From positions 310,001 to 374,000 of the forward strand of contig NZ_WQFE01000001.1 of the NCBI RefSeq assembly GCF_013033965.1: 64,000 bases of DNA. Direction: 5' to 3'. The first letter of the stretch is position 1. Each line of letters opens with the position of its first letter. Both the position numbers and the translations under genes were made by a program. Below the pieces are notes generated by a model. It was not told where the DNA came from. It worked only from the letters and a program-made list of their open reading frames with translations, and did not search any database. The stretch comes from Ruegeria atlantica. Lineage in GTDB: Bacteria > Pseudomonadota > Alphaproteobacteria > Rhodobacterales > Rhodobacteraceae. This document shows, piece after piece, positions 36,055-45,201 of this stretch.

Positions 36055-36543
36055 TCAACCCATCGCGTCCAAGGCTCCGGACACCCCGGTCTCTTTCACA
36101 GCCTCCATCGCAACAAAGGTCGAGGTATTGGCGACATGTGGCAAAGAAGAGATCTTTTCGGCCAGAACCGCGCGGTACTCCGACATCGATCCGGTGCGAA
36201 TCTTCAGCAGATAGTCAAAATTCGATGCAATCATATGGGCTTGTTCGATCTCAGGCACTTTGCGGACGGCAGCGTTGAAATCGGCCAAAGCCTTCTCGCG
36301 CGTGTCGGCCAACCGAACCTCGACAAAGGCAACGTGGTCCAGTCCGAGGCGAATAGGGTCCAGTAGGGCACGGTATCCCTTAATGATGCCGTCGGCTTCA
36401 AGTCTCTTCACACGTGCTTGAGTTGGGGATTTTGACAGCCCAATACGGCGCGCGAGGTCGGCAACGGGTATCCGACCGTCCTCAGCCAGAATCGCAAGAA
36501 TCGATCTGTCGAACCGGTCCAGCCCCGGGAAGTCTTTTTGCAT
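36055..36543 (-). CDS. putR: Lrp/AsnC-family regulator, probable PutR
   Basis: A 162-residue Lrp-type protein: an N-terminal helix-turn-helix (about 10-60, DRSILAILAEDGRIPVADLA then RIGLSKSPTQARVKRLE) and a C-terminal RAM effector domain (about 75-150). It is divergent from putA, 102 bases between starts. In other alphaproteobacteria an Lrp-type activator, PutR, in the same position induces putA in response to proline; I infer the same job. The PutA here lacks the DNA-binding domain found in enteric PutA, which fits control by a separate regulator. Confidence 0.85.
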   Translation of the reverse strand: MQKDFPGLDRFDRSILAILAEDGRIPVADLARRIGLSKSPTQARVKRLEADGIIKGYRALLDPIRLGLDHVAFVEVRLADTREKALADFNAAVRKVPEIEQAHMIASNFDYLLKIRTGSMSEYRAVLAEKISSLPHVANTSTFVAMEAVKETGVSGALDAMG

Positions 36544-36645
36544 CGCTCAAACCTCTCAAATCAGGCCATTCGCCTAGCCAAACGCAAAACTAAGGCAATC
36601 GTCCCGGAAAATCGACACTATATTAATCAAAAGACCGGAGGAAAC

Positions 36646-39600
36646 ATGTCACACAGCCTGCGCGCCCGAATTGATGCCAAAACCTATGCCGATCCGTCGG
36701 AAATTCTCGACGCATTGATCGCGAACGCTGACCTGAGCGAAACCGACCGAGCCGCGATCTGCGAGGCTGCAGCACAAATGGTGCGTGATATCCGCTCGAG
36801 CACCTCGCCGGGTATGATGGAAGTATTCCTTGCCGAATACGGCCTTTCCACCGACGAAGGCATTGCGCTGATGTGTCTGGCCGAAGCGCTGCTGCGCGTA
36901 CCGGACGCTGACACGATCGACGCACTGATCGAAGACAAGATTGCGCCCTCGGATTGGGGAAAACACCTAGGTCAGTCTTCTTCGTCGCTGGTCAATGCGT
37001 CCACTTGGGCGCTGATGCTGACAGGCAAGGTGCTGGATGAAGACAAGACCTCTCCTGTCGGTGTCTTGCGCGGTGCGATCAAACGTCTGGGCGAACCCGT
37101 GATCCGCACGGCTGTTGGGCGCGCGATGAAGGAAATGGGCCGCCAGTTTGTACTGGGCGAGACAATCCAATCCGCCATGGAACGCGCCAGCGGGATGGAG
37201 GCAAAGGGCTATACCTATTCCTACGACATGTTGGGCGAAGCCGCGCGAACCGAGGCCGATGCCGCCCGCTATCACCTGTCATACTCACGTGCGATTGCCG
37301 CAATCGCCGAGGCTTGTATTCACGACGATATCCGGGCCAATCCGGGGATTTCCGTCAAGCTGTCGGCGCTGCATCCACGCTATGAACTGGCGCAAGAAGC
37401 AGAAGTCATGGAAGAATTGGTCCCTCGATTGCGGGCCCTGGCCCTTTTGGCCAAGGCAGCGGGCATGGGCCTGAATGTGGACGCCGAAGAAGCGGACCGC
37501 CTTTCCCTGTCTCTGCAGGTGATCGAGGCGGTGATGGCCGAACCGGCCCTGGATGGTTGGGACGGCCTGGGTATCGTCGTTCAGGCTTATGGCCCGCGTG
37601 CCGGGATCGTGCTGGATACATTGTATGACATGGCCCAAAGCCATGACCGAAAGCTGATGGTTCGTTTGGTAAAGGGTGCCTATTGGGATACCGAGGTCAA
37701 ACGCGCTCAGGTCGAAGGCATCGATGGCTTTCCCGTGTTCACCCGCAAAGCGGCCACGGATATTTCCTACATCTCGAATGCGCGCAAGCTGCTGGGTATG
37801 ACTGATCGAATCTACCCGCAATTTGCCACCCACAACGCCCATACGGTCAGCGCAATCCTTCACATGGCCGATGGCCAGCCGTTCGAGTTCCAGCGCCTGC
37901 ATGGGATGGGTGAAACCCTGCACCAGATCGTCAAGGACCAAAGCAGCACAAGGTGCCGGATTTATGCCCCGGTCGGGGCGCATCGCGATCTGCTGGCCTA
38001 TCTGGTGCGGCGTTTGTTGGAGAACGGTGCGAACTCGTCATTTGTAAACCAAATCGTGGACGAGAACGTTCCGCCGGAAGAGGTCGCCGCTGATCCATTC
38101 CTGACCATTGCAGATCAGGTGCGCCCCCTGCCAACCGGGCCAAACCTGTTCCAGCCGGAACGCGTGAATTCGAAGGGCTTCGACCTTCACCACACCCCGA
38201 CGTTGGACAAGATCGACGCCGCACGGGATGCATACCGGGCGCACCACTGGTACGCGCAGCCGCTGTTGTCAGGTGATGCAAATCCGGACCAGGACCAACC
38301 GGTCACCAACCCCGCCTATCCGCAGGATCGACCCGGAGCCGTAGCAACTGCCAGTGCAGAGGATGTTGAGCTTGCCTTGGCATCCGCCGCACCTTGGCGG
38401 GCACAACCCGCGGAACGGTCGCGAATCCTGAATGCTGCAGCCGATCTGTACGAGGCTCATTTCGGCGAACTATTCGCCTTGCTGGCGCGCGAGGCAGGTA
38501 AGTCCGTGCCTGATGCCGTTGCCGAACTGCGTGAGGCAGTGGATTTTCTCCGCTACTACGCCGCGAACATTCCCGATGCGGAACCGGCAGGCATTTTCAC
38601 CTGCATCAGCCCGTGGAACTTCCCCCTGGCGATCTTCACGGGCCAGATTTCAGCGGCCTTGGCCACGGGCAATGCGGTCCTTGCCAAGCCCGCGCCGCAA
38701 ACGCCGCTGATCGCGCATCGGGCCGTACAATTGCTGCACGAGGCCGGTGTCCCACGCGACGCACTACAACTACTGCCGGGTGGCCCCTCTGTTGGGGCCG
38801 CACTGACCTCAGACCCACGTGTGTCCGGCGTAGCGTTTACAGGATCGACCGCAACCGCGTTGAAGATCCGCACAGCCATGGCAGACAATCTGCGCCCCGG
38901 TACGCCTCTGATCGCCGAGACCGGCGGGTTGAACGCAATGATAGTGGACAGCACCGCCCTGCCCGAGCAAGCCGTTCAGTCCATCATCGAAAGTGCGTTT
39001 CAATCGGCCGGGCAGAGGTGTTCGGCTTTGCGATGCCTCTATGTTCAGGAGGACATCGCCGACGATTTACTGACAATGCTGACCGGCGCAATGGAGGTCC
39101 TCCAGGTTGGTGATCCGTGGCTAATCTCAACCGATTGCGGACCGGTCATTGACGAGGCAGCGCGCCAAGGCATCGCAGATCACGTCGCCAGTGCCCGGGC
39201 CGAAGGTCGTGTTCTGAAAGAAATGCCCGTCCCATCGGAGGGCACGTTCATCGCACCAACACTTATCGAGATACCCGGCATTTCCGCGCTGAAGCGTGAG
39301 ATCTTCGGACCAGTCCTTCACGTTTCGCGCTTCAAAGCATCCGAGATTGATCAGGTCATAGCCGACATCAACGCAACCGGATACGGGCTGACATTCGGCT
39401 TGCACACGCGCATTGACGACCGGGTGCAGCACATCACCGAGGCGGTGCATGCCGGCAATATCTACGTAAACCGCAACCAGATCGGCGCCATCGTGGGGTC
39501 TCAGCCATTTGGCGGTGAAGGGCTTTCGGGCACAGGACCCAAGGCCGGTGGACCGAACTACGTGGCGCGGTTCTGCGCCCCAGATCGGCAGCTGATCGAC

Positions 39601-40047
39601 GATCAATGGGATAGCGTGATGAGCGAGCTTCCTAGTGTTCAGGGTAAGCCCGCGCCGGTGCAAACCCAATCCCTGCCCGGCCCGACAGGCGAATCCAATC
39701 GGCTAAGCGAATTCGCACGTGCTCCATTGCTGTGTCTGGGCCCCGGTGCCGAGGCCGCGCGCGCGCAGGCCGACGCCGTTCAGGCGCTAGGGGGAACGGC
39801 CATTCCGGCGACCGGTTCGCTAGACTTGCACCGGTTGGAAAACGTGACCGGGATTTCGGGCGTTCTTTGGTGGGGCGATGACAATACGGCGCGCGAGATT
39901 GAGCGTCATCTTGCCCACCGGGATGGTCCGATCCTGCCCTTGATCCCAGGCCTTCCGGACCGCGCGCGGGTCCTGGCCGAGCGCCACCTATGCATCGATA
40001 CAACAGCTGCAGGTGGTAATGCCGCATTGCTTGGGGGTGCGGCGTAA
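36646..40047 (+). CDS. putA: Bifunctional proline dehydrogenase / L-glutamate gamma-semialdehyde dehydrogenase
   Basis: PutA oxidises proline to glutamate at the inner face of the membrane, passing electrons to quinone through FAD and to NAD. It is 1133 residues. The proline dehydrogenase domain lies within about 100-480, with RLVKGAYWDTEVKRAQ and YAPVGAHRDLLAYLVRRL. The aldehyde dehydrogenase domain is about 530-1000, with the catalytic Glu in AETGGLNAM (near 763) and Cys in GQRCSALR (near 790). A C-terminal region of about 100 residues is typical of this size class. There is no N-terminal ribbon-helix-helix, so it is not its own repressor. The ATG at 36646 follows GGAGG. Confidence 0.96.
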   Translation: MSHSLRARIDAKTYADPSEILDALIANADLSETDRAAICEAAAQMVRDIRSSTSPGMMEVFLAEYGLSTDEGIALMCLAEALLRVPDADTIDALIEDKIAPSDWGKHLGQSSSSLVNASTWALMLTGKVLDEDKTSPVGVLRGAIKRLGEPVIRTAVGRAMKEMGRQFVLGETIQSAMERASGMEAKGYTYSYDMLGEAARTEADAARYHLSYSRAIAAIAEACIHDDIRANPGISVKLSALHPRYELAQEAEVMEELVPRLRALALLAKAAGMGLNVDAEEADRLSLSLQVIEAVMAEPALDGWDGLGIVVQAYGPRAGIVLDTLYDMAQSHDRKLMVRLVKGAYWDTEVKRAQVEGIDGFPVFTRKAATDISYISNARKLLGMTDRIYPQFATHNAHTVSAILHMADGQPFEFQRLHGMGETLHQIVKDQSSTRCRIYAPVGAHRDLLAYLVRRLLENGANSSFVNQIVDENVPPEEVAADPFLTIADQVRPLPTGPNLFQPERVNSKGFDLHHTPTLDKIDAARDAYRAHHWYAQPLLSGDANPDQDQPVTNPAYPQDRPGAVATASAEDVELALASAAPWRAQPAERSRILNAAADLYEAHFGELFALLAREAGKSVPDAVAELREAVDFLRYYAANIPDAEPAGIFTCISPWNFPLAIFTGQISAALATGNAVLAKPAPQTPLIAHRAVQLLHEAGVPRDALQLLPGGPSVGAALTSDPRVSGVAFTGSTATALKIRTAMADNLRPGTPLIAETGGLNAMIVDSTALPEQAVQSIIESAFQSAGQRCSALRCLYVQEDIADDLLTMLTGAMEVLQVGDPWLISTDCGPVIDEAARQGIADHVASARAEGRVLKEMPVPSEGTFIAPTLIEIPGISALKREIFGPVLHVSRFKASEIDQVIADINATGYGLTFGLHTRIDDRVQHITEAVHAGNIYVNRNQIGAIVGSQPFGGEGLSGTGPKAGGPNYVARFCAPDRQLIDDQWDSVMSELPSVQGKPAPVQTQSLPGPTGESNRLSEFARAPLLCLGPGAEAARAQADAVQALGGTAIPATGSLDLHRLENVTGISGVLWWGDDNTAREIERHLAHRDGPILPLIPGLPDRARVLAERHLCIDTTAAGGNAALLGGAA

Positions 40048-40056
40048 GCATGCCTT

Positions 40057-40084
40057 GACGCTGGGCTGGGAAAAGCCCAGCGTC
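40057..40084 (+). terminator. Perfect 11-bp stem-loop after putA
   Basis: GACGCTGGGCT (40057-40067) pairs exactly with AGCCCAGCGTC (40074-40084) around GGGAAA. No T-run follows, and the next gene starts 5 bases later, so it could be a terminator or a structure that limits translation of the rhomboid gene. Confidence 0.55.
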
Positions 40085-40089
40085 GCCTC

Positions 40090-40833
40090 ATGTTTCCAAT
40101 CCGCGACCATAACCCTTCGGGGCGAACGCCATATGTCGTCTATCTGCTGATGGCGGCCAATATCCTGATATTTTTGAGTTATGTGGGCATCATGAACGAT
40201 GCCCGGTTGATCAATCAACTGTACTACGACTATGCGATTATCCCGGCGCGGATCACTGACGGGTTTGCGTTTGAGACGCTGGTGACGTCGATGTTCCTGC
40301 ATGGCGGGTGGATGCATCTGGCGGGAAACATGCTGTTCCTTTGGATTTTCGGCGACAACCTTGAAGATGAAATGGGCCACCTGCCCTTTCTTCTGTTCTA
40401 TGTTGCCGCCGGAATCGGAGCAGGGCTGATCCATGTCGTCACGGCACCGCAATCGGTCGTGCCAACCATTGGAGCATCAGGTGCGATTGCAGGCATCATG
40501 GGCGGTTACCTGCTGCTGTTTCCCAAGGCCCGTGTGGATATCCTGCTGATCCTCATCGTGTATTTCCGTATATTCACAATACCTGCTTTTGTCATGCTGG
40601 GGGTCTGGTTGGCCATGCAGTTCTTTGGCAGTCTGGCCAGCAACCCGGACGAAGGTGGGGTGGCCTATTGGGCGCATACGGGTGGGTTTTTCGTCGGGCT
40701 GATCTTGTGCATCCCACTATGGCTGCGGCGCGGCGGCACCGGTTTCTGGAGCCGCACCCACGGCCATCCACCGCATGCTGAACACAAATACAAGCTAACT
40801 CATTCTCGCATACCGCGCGTACCGCGCAGGTAA
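40090..40833 (+). CDS. Rhomboid-family intramembrane serine protease
   Basis: A 247-residue polytopic membrane protease. The catalytic Ser 130 lies in GASGAIAG and the catalytic His 196 in YWAHTGGF, with the oxyanion Asn 80 in HLAGNM. About six helices lie between residues 15 and 220. The opening FPIRDHNPSGRTPYV is typical of a widespread rhomboid subgroup, so ATG 40090 is probably correct although no ribosome site is visible: the sequence before it is the 3-prime arm of a stem-loop. The cytosolic tail is His- and Arg-rich. Substrates are unknown. Confidence 0.9.
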   Translation: MFPIRDHNPSGRTPYVVYLLMAANILIFLSYVGIMNDARLINQLYYDYAIIPARITDGFAFETLVTSMFLHGGWMHLAGNMLFLWIFGDNLEDEMGHLPFLLFYVAAGIGAGLIHVVTAPQSVVPTIGASGAIAGIMGGYLLLFPKARVDILLILIVYFRIFTIPAFVMLGVWLAMQFFGSLASNPDEGGVAYWAHTGGFFVGLILCIPLWLRRGGTGFWSRTHGHPPHAEHKYKLTHSRIPRVPRR

Positions 40834-40840
40834 CGGGACT

Positions 40841-41662
40841 TCAGGGCTTTGGTATTTGGCCGCCACTAAGACGTGTGATTTCCCGTGCAGCGGCAAGAAC
40901 CAATTCACCCAAGGCGTGCGCACGATCCGCGCCAAACCGAGCGGTAGGGCCCGAAACCGAGATTCCTGCGCATGGTTCCCCACGATCATTGAAAATCGCC
41001 GAGCCGATACAGGACATGCCCTCGTATCTTTCTTCTCGGTCGTGCGACCAACCGCGCGCACGCGTTTCTACAAGATCCTGCTGTAAACTACTACCCGGTA
41101 TCAGCGTACTCTTAGTGAACTCTATTGGATCAATCGCCCCAAGCGTTTTGGCCAACCCCGTTTCATTCATCGCAGCAAGGATCGCCTTGCCGGTGCCTGA
41201 CGCATACATCGGCGTTCGCGCCCCGGGCGGGAAGAAGGCGCGGATCGGGTTGGGGGTTTCGACCTGCCCGACAAAGACCACCTCGGACCCATCCGGCACC
41301 GCCAGGTTAGCAGTCTCTCCGCTGTCTTGCATAAGGCGCCTAAGGATTGGGCGCCCAATCTCAAGCACACTGTTGCGGCGCAGGAACGAGGCGCCGGTCC
41401 GGTATGCCTCGATCCCAATCATCCATTCCTGACGCTCGTCATCAAAGGCAACGAACCCGTGTTTCTGCAAGGTCACCAGAATGCGGTGCGTCGTGGCCGT
41501 CGGCACGTCGATCTCACGCGCCAGATCGCTGAGCGCTGCCCGCTCCAACCGGGCTACCGCTGTCAGAACGCCGAGCGCCCGATCCAGTGACTGCATTGTC
41601 CCGGCCGAGCTTTCCTTGAACAGGGATTTGGGCCTGCCGCGCGGTCTTTTCTGGCTCTCCAT
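40841..41662 (-). CDS. bhcR: IclR-family regulator of the beta-hydroxyaspartate cycle
   Basis: A 273-residue IclR-type regulator: winged helix at about 20-85 (LSDLAREIDVPTATTHRILVTL) and a C-terminal effector domain with TPMYASGTGKAILAA and GMSCIGSAIFNDRG. It is divergent from bhcA. In Paracoccus denitrificans, BhcR binds the bhc promoter and senses glyoxylate (established knowledge); the same gene order here supports orthology. GGGAGG is well placed before ATG 41662; the ATG at 41689 lies upstream of that site and is less likely. It probably also controls its own expression through the palindromes in the shared region. Confidence 0.9.
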   Translation of the reverse strand: MESQKRPRGRPKSLFKESSAGTMQSLDRALGVLTAVARLERAALSDLAREIDVPTATTHRILVTLQKHGFVAFDDERQEWMIGIEAYRTGASFLRRNSVLEIGRPILRRLMQDSGETANLAVPDGSEVVFVGQVETPNPIRAFFPPGARTPMYASGTGKAILAAMNETGLAKTLGAIDPIEFTKSTLIPGSSLQQDLVETRARGWSHDREERYEGMSCIGSAIFNDRGEPCAGISVSGPTARFGADRAHALGELVLAAAREITRLSGGQIPKP

Positions 41663-41707
41663 CACTACAGCCTCCCATTCAAAGCCCAAAGATTTTTGAA
41701 CCGTCCA

Positions 41708-41722
41708 TTTTGCGGTACAAAA
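41708..41722. promoter_or_regulatory. Putative BhcR operator 1
   Basis: Perfect 5-5-5 palindrome TTTTG-CGGTA-CAAAA, 46 bases upstream of the bhcR start, in the bhcR/bhcA intergenic region. The dyad size suits an IclR dimer. No binding data are available from the sequence. Confidence 0.45.
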
Positions 41723-41772
41723 AATGAAAAACGAAAAACTGCATAAATACAGCTATTTAAGTATTTTATCCC

Positions 41773-41790
41773 AAAAATGAAAACATTTTT
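41773..41790. promoter_or_regulatory. Putative BhcR operator 2
   Basis: Perfect inverted repeat AAAAATG-AAAA-CATTTTT, 62 bases before the bhcA start codon. It could be a second operator or overlap the bhcA promoter. Confidence 0.4.
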
Positions 41791-41852
41791 CAAGAAAATT
41801 GCACGCCGCGAGGTTTTCCCTGACACTTACTTTCAAAGCGGAGGAACTACAG

Positions 41853-43043
41853 ATGTCCAACCAAAACCCGGTTTTCATACCCGGCCCAACAAACATTCCA
41901 GACCGGTTGCGTCTTGCCATGCAGGTTCAAACGCAAGATCACCGCGCGCCGGATTTTGTCGAAACCTTTGCACCTGTTCTTGAAGACACGAAGAAAGTGT
42001 TTGGCACCACGACCGGCCGGATTGTGACCTTCCCGGCCAGCGGCACCGGTGGGTGGGAAGCGGCCGTTACCAACACACTCAGCCCCGGCGACAAGGTTCT
42101 GGTTGCGCGCTATGGCGTGTTCAGCCATCGCTGGATCGACCTGTGCGAACGGCACGGGCTGGACGTTCAGATCATCGAATGCCCATGGGGCACCGGCGCA
42201 CCCGCTGATCAGTTTCAGGCCGCTTTGGCCGATGATACCGCGCATGAAATTCGCGCCGTTCTGGTCACGCACAACGAAACGGCCACTGGGGTGCGTTCGG
42301 ACATCGCCGCGGTTCGCCAAGCGATGGATGCAGAAAACCATCCTGCGATGCTGTTTGTCGATTGCGTCAGCTCTCTGGCCTCGATGCCGTTCGAGTTTGA
42401 CACCTGGGGCGTCGATATCGCCGTTTCAGGCTCGCAGAAAGGGTTCATGCTGGCCACCGGTATGGCGATCCTGTGCGTCAGCTCCAAGGCACTTGAGGCA
42501 ACGAAAAGCGCCAAGCTGCCGCGCACCTTCTTCGACTTCGACGATATGATGGCCGCCAACGCGTCCGGCGGGTTTCCCTACACCCCGCCGCTGCAACTGA
42601 TCTACGGCATGCGCGAAAGCCTTAAGATGCTGTTCGAAGAAGGGCTTGAGAACGTGTATGCCCGGCATTTCCGATTGGCCGAAGGTGTGCGCCGCGCCGT
42701 TGACGCGTGGGGGCTGAAACTTGTCGCACAATCGCCTGACCTGTACTCTGACACTGTCAGCGCGATTTATGTGCCTGCGGGGTTTGATAGCAATGCTCTG
42801 ACCGACCACGCGTTCAATGCCTATGGTGTATCTTTCGGTATCGGTCTGGGTCAGTTGAACGGTCAGGCGTTCCGCATCGGCCATCTAGGCAGTTTGACGG
42901 ATGTGATGGTTCTGTCCGGGCTTAGCACAATCGAGATGGCGATGGCCGATCTGAACTATCCGATCACTTTGGGCAGCGGGGTCGCGGTGGCGCAGGAATA
43001 CTATCGCACCGGACCATCTGACCGCGCCCAAGCTGCAGCCTGA
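41853..43043 (+). CDS. bhcA: L-aspartate--glyoxylate aminotransferase
   Basis: PLP-dependent class V aminotransferase, 396 residues. In the beta-hydroxyaspartate cycle, BhcA transfers the amino group of aspartate to glyoxylate, giving glycine and oxaloacetate, which leaves the cycle. The PLP Lys is about residue 196 in SGSQKGFM, and the FVDCVSSLASM segment (about 168-178) contains the Asp that contacts the ring. It resembles serine-glyoxylate aminotransferases, so the specific call depends on the following bhcBCD genes. GGAGGAAC precedes ATG 41853. It is followed 11 bases later by bhcB. Confidence 0.92.
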   Translation: MSNQNPVFIPGPTNIPDRLRLAMQVQTQDHRAPDFVETFAPVLEDTKKVFGTTTGRIVTFPASGTGGWEAAVTNTLSPGDKVLVARYGVFSHRWIDLCERHGLDVQIIECPWGTGAPADQFQAALADDTAHEIRAVLVTHNETATGVRSDIAAVRQAMDAENHPAMLFVDCVSSLASMPFEFDTWGVDIAVSGSQKGFMLATGMAILCVSSKALEATKSAKLPRTFFDFDDMMAANASGGFPYTPPLQLIYGMRESLKMLFEEGLENVYARHFRLAEGVRRAVDAWGLKLVAQSPDLYSDTVSAIYVPAGFDSNALTDHAFNAYGVSFGIGLGQLNGQAFRIGHLGSLTDVMVLSGLSTIEMAMADLNYPITLGSGVAVAQEYYRTGPSDRAQAAA

Positions 43044-43054
43044 GGAGGATTGCA

Positions 43055-44026
43055 ATGCTGGATCACATCCCCGCAGCCGATTTGACGATCGACGATATGC
43101 GCGCTGCGCACGAACGAATCAAACCCCATATCCGGCGCACTCCGGTTTTGGGATCCGACTTCCTGAACGACCTGACCGGCGCGCAACTGTTCTTCAAATG
43201 CGAGAACTTTCAGGAGGCTGGCGCGTTCAAGGTACGCGGTGCGAGCAACGCCGTGTTTGGCCTGAGTGATGATATGGCGACCAAGGGCGTCTGCACACAC
43301 TCTAGTGGCAACCACGCTTTGTCCCTGTCTTATGCCGCCGGACGGCGCGGCATCCCCTGCAACGTGGTGATGCCGCGCACCGCGCCGCAAGCCAAGAAGG
43401 ACGCCGTGCGCCGCTATGGCGGCACGATCACTGAGTGCGAGCCATCGACCTCGTCACGTGAGGCGACCTTTGCCGAGGTACAGGCCAGAACGGGTGGCGA
43501 GTTTGTGCATCCCTACAACGATCCGCGCGTCATTGCCGGTCAGGCGACATGCTCGGCCGAACTGTTGGAGCAGACGGATGGGCTGGATGCCGTCATTGCC
43601 CCGATAGGCGGCGGCGGCATGGTCTCGGGCACCTGCCTGACGGTTTCGAACCTGTCCCCATCCACGGCGATCTATGCGGCGGAACCAGAGCAGGCAGATG
43701 ATGCGTATAGGTCCTTCAAAGCGGGCCACATTATCGCAGATGATGCGCCGAAAACTATCGCCGACGGATTACTGGTGCCGCTGAAAGAGAACACGTGGCA
43801 TTTCGTTTCCAGAAACGTGACCGACATTTTCACTGCCTCTGACGACGAGATCATCGAAGCGATGAAGCTGACGTGGAAATACCTGCGCGTTGTGATGGAG
43901 CCATCATCGGCCGTGCCCCTCGCGACGATACTCAAGAACCCGGACGTATTCCGCGGCAAGCGCGTTGGCGTGATCATCACCGGCGGCAACGTGGATCTGG
44001 ACAAACTGCCCTGGCTAAAATGGTAA
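43055..44026 (+). CDS. bhcB: (2R,3S)-beta-hydroxyaspartate dehydratase
   Basis: PLP-dependent fold type II enzyme of 323 residues, related to serine/threonine dehydratase and serine racemase. It removes water from beta-hydroxyaspartate to give iminosuccinate. The PLP Lys is about residue 59 in GAFKVRGASN, and the glycine-rich PLP phosphate loop is IGGGGMVSG near 187. A SSGNHALSLS loop near 88 binds the substrate carboxylate. GAGGA precedes the ATG. By sequence alone it could be called a threonine dehydratase; the operon decides. Confidence 0.92.
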   Translation: MLDHIPAADLTIDDMRAAHERIKPHIRRTPVLGSDFLNDLTGAQLFFKCENFQEAGAFKVRGASNAVFGLSDDMATKGVCTHSSGNHALSLSYAAGRRGIPCNVVMPRTAPQAKKDAVRRYGGTITECEPSTSSREATFAEVQARTGGEFVHPYNDPRVIAGQATCSAELLEQTDGLDAVIAPIGGGGMVSGTCLTVSNLSPSTAIYAAEPEQADDAYRSFKAGHIIADDAPKTIADGLLVPLKENTWHFVSRNVTDIFTASDDEIIEAMKLTWKYLRVVMEPSSAVPLATILKNPDVFRGKRVGVIITGGNVDLDKLPWLKW

Positions 44027-44037
44027 GGAAGAACGAT

Positions 44038-45201
44038 ATGAACAAACCTGTGAACATCAAAGAGCTTGAAGTCGGGTTCGACATCCCCGCTGCTATCGGC
44101 ATGGATGAAAGCGAAATCCAGACCCCCTGCCTGATCCTGGACCTCGATGCGCTGGAGCGGAACATCAAGAAAATGGGCGATTATGCTAAGGCCCATGGCA
44201 TGCGCCACCGCGTGCACGGTAAGATGCACAAGTCCGTCGATGTGGCCAAGTTGCAAGAACATCTCGGCGGTGCGGTTGGCGTTTGCTGCCAAAAGGTATC
44301 CGAAGCCGAAGTTTTCGCGCGAGGTGGCATCAAGGATGTCCTCGTGTCGAACCAGGTTCGCGATCCGGCCAAGATCGACCGGTTGGCGCAACTGCCGAAA
44401 CTTGGCGCGCGCACCATCGTCTGCGTGGATGACATCGACAATGTCGCTGACTTGTCCAAGGCCGCTGTCGATCACGGCACGGAACTTGAAGTCTTTGTCG
44501 AAATTGACTGCGGTGCAGGTCGGTGCGGCGTGACCACGACCCAAGCCGTTGTCGATATTGCAAAGGCAGTCAACGCAGCGCCCAACCTGAAATTTACCGG
44601 CATTCAGGCCTATCAGGGCGCAATGCAGCACCTCGACACTTATGAGGCACGCAAAGAGAAGCTGGATACAGCCATCGCCATGGTCAAAGACGCGGTTGAT
44701 GGTTTGAAAGCCGAAGGCATCGACTGCGAACTGGTTTCGGGCGGTGGAACGGGATCATACTATTTCGAGAGCAATTCGGGCGTTTACAACGAATTGCAGT
44801 GCGGATCCTACGCCTTCATGGACGCCGATTATGGCCGCATTCTGGACGAGAACGGCAAGCGGATCGATCAGGGCGAATGGGAGAACGCGCTGTTCATTCT
44901 GACCAGTGTGATGAGCCACGCCAAGGCAGACAAGGCTATCTGCGACGCTGGTCTCAAGGCGCAATCGGTCGATAGTGGCCTGCCCTTCATCTTTGGGCGC
45001 GACGACGTGGAATACCTCAAGTGCTCGGACGAGCACGGCGTTATTGGCGACCCCGACGGTGTTCTGAAGGTGAACGACAAGCTTCGACTGGTGCCCGGCC
45101 ACTGTGATCCCACCTGCAACGTCCACGATTGGTATGTCGGCGTTCGCGACGGTAAGGTTGAAGCTCTGTGGCCCGTTTCGGCCCGCGGGAAGGCTTATTG
45201 A
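44038..45201 (+). CDS. bhcC: Beta-hydroxyaspartate aldolase
   Basis: PLP- and metal-dependent aldolase of the D-threonine aldolase (alanine racemase fold) family, 387 residues. It joins glycine and glyoxylate to form beta-hydroxyaspartate, the carbon-carbon bond step of the cycle. The PLP Lys is expected in HRVHGKMHK (about residue 62). GGGTGSYYF (near 238) binds the phosphate and the C-terminal GHCDPTCNVHDWYV holds the metal-ligating His and Cys. AAGGAAGAAC precedes ATG 44038. Its TGA overlaps the upstream-most start of bhcD by one base. Confidence 0.93.
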   Translation: MNKPVNIKELEVGFDIPAAIGMDESEIQTPCLILDLDALERNIKKMGDYAKAHGMRHRVHGKMHKSVDVAKLQEHLGGAVGVCCQKVSEAEVFARGGIKDVLVSNQVRDPAKIDRLAQLPKLGARTIVCVDDIDNVADLSKAAVDHGTELEVFVEIDCGAGRCGVTTTQAVVDIAKAVNAAPNLKFTGIQAYQGAMQHLDTYEARKEKLDTAIAMVKDAVDGLKAEGIDCELVSGGGTGSYYFESNSGVYNELQCGSYAFMDADYGRILDENGKRIDQGEWENALFILTSVMSHAKADKAICDAGLKAQSVDSGLPFIFGRDDVEYLKCSDEHGVIGDPDGVLKVNDKLRLVPGHCDPTCNVHDWYVGVRDGKVEALWPVSARGKAY

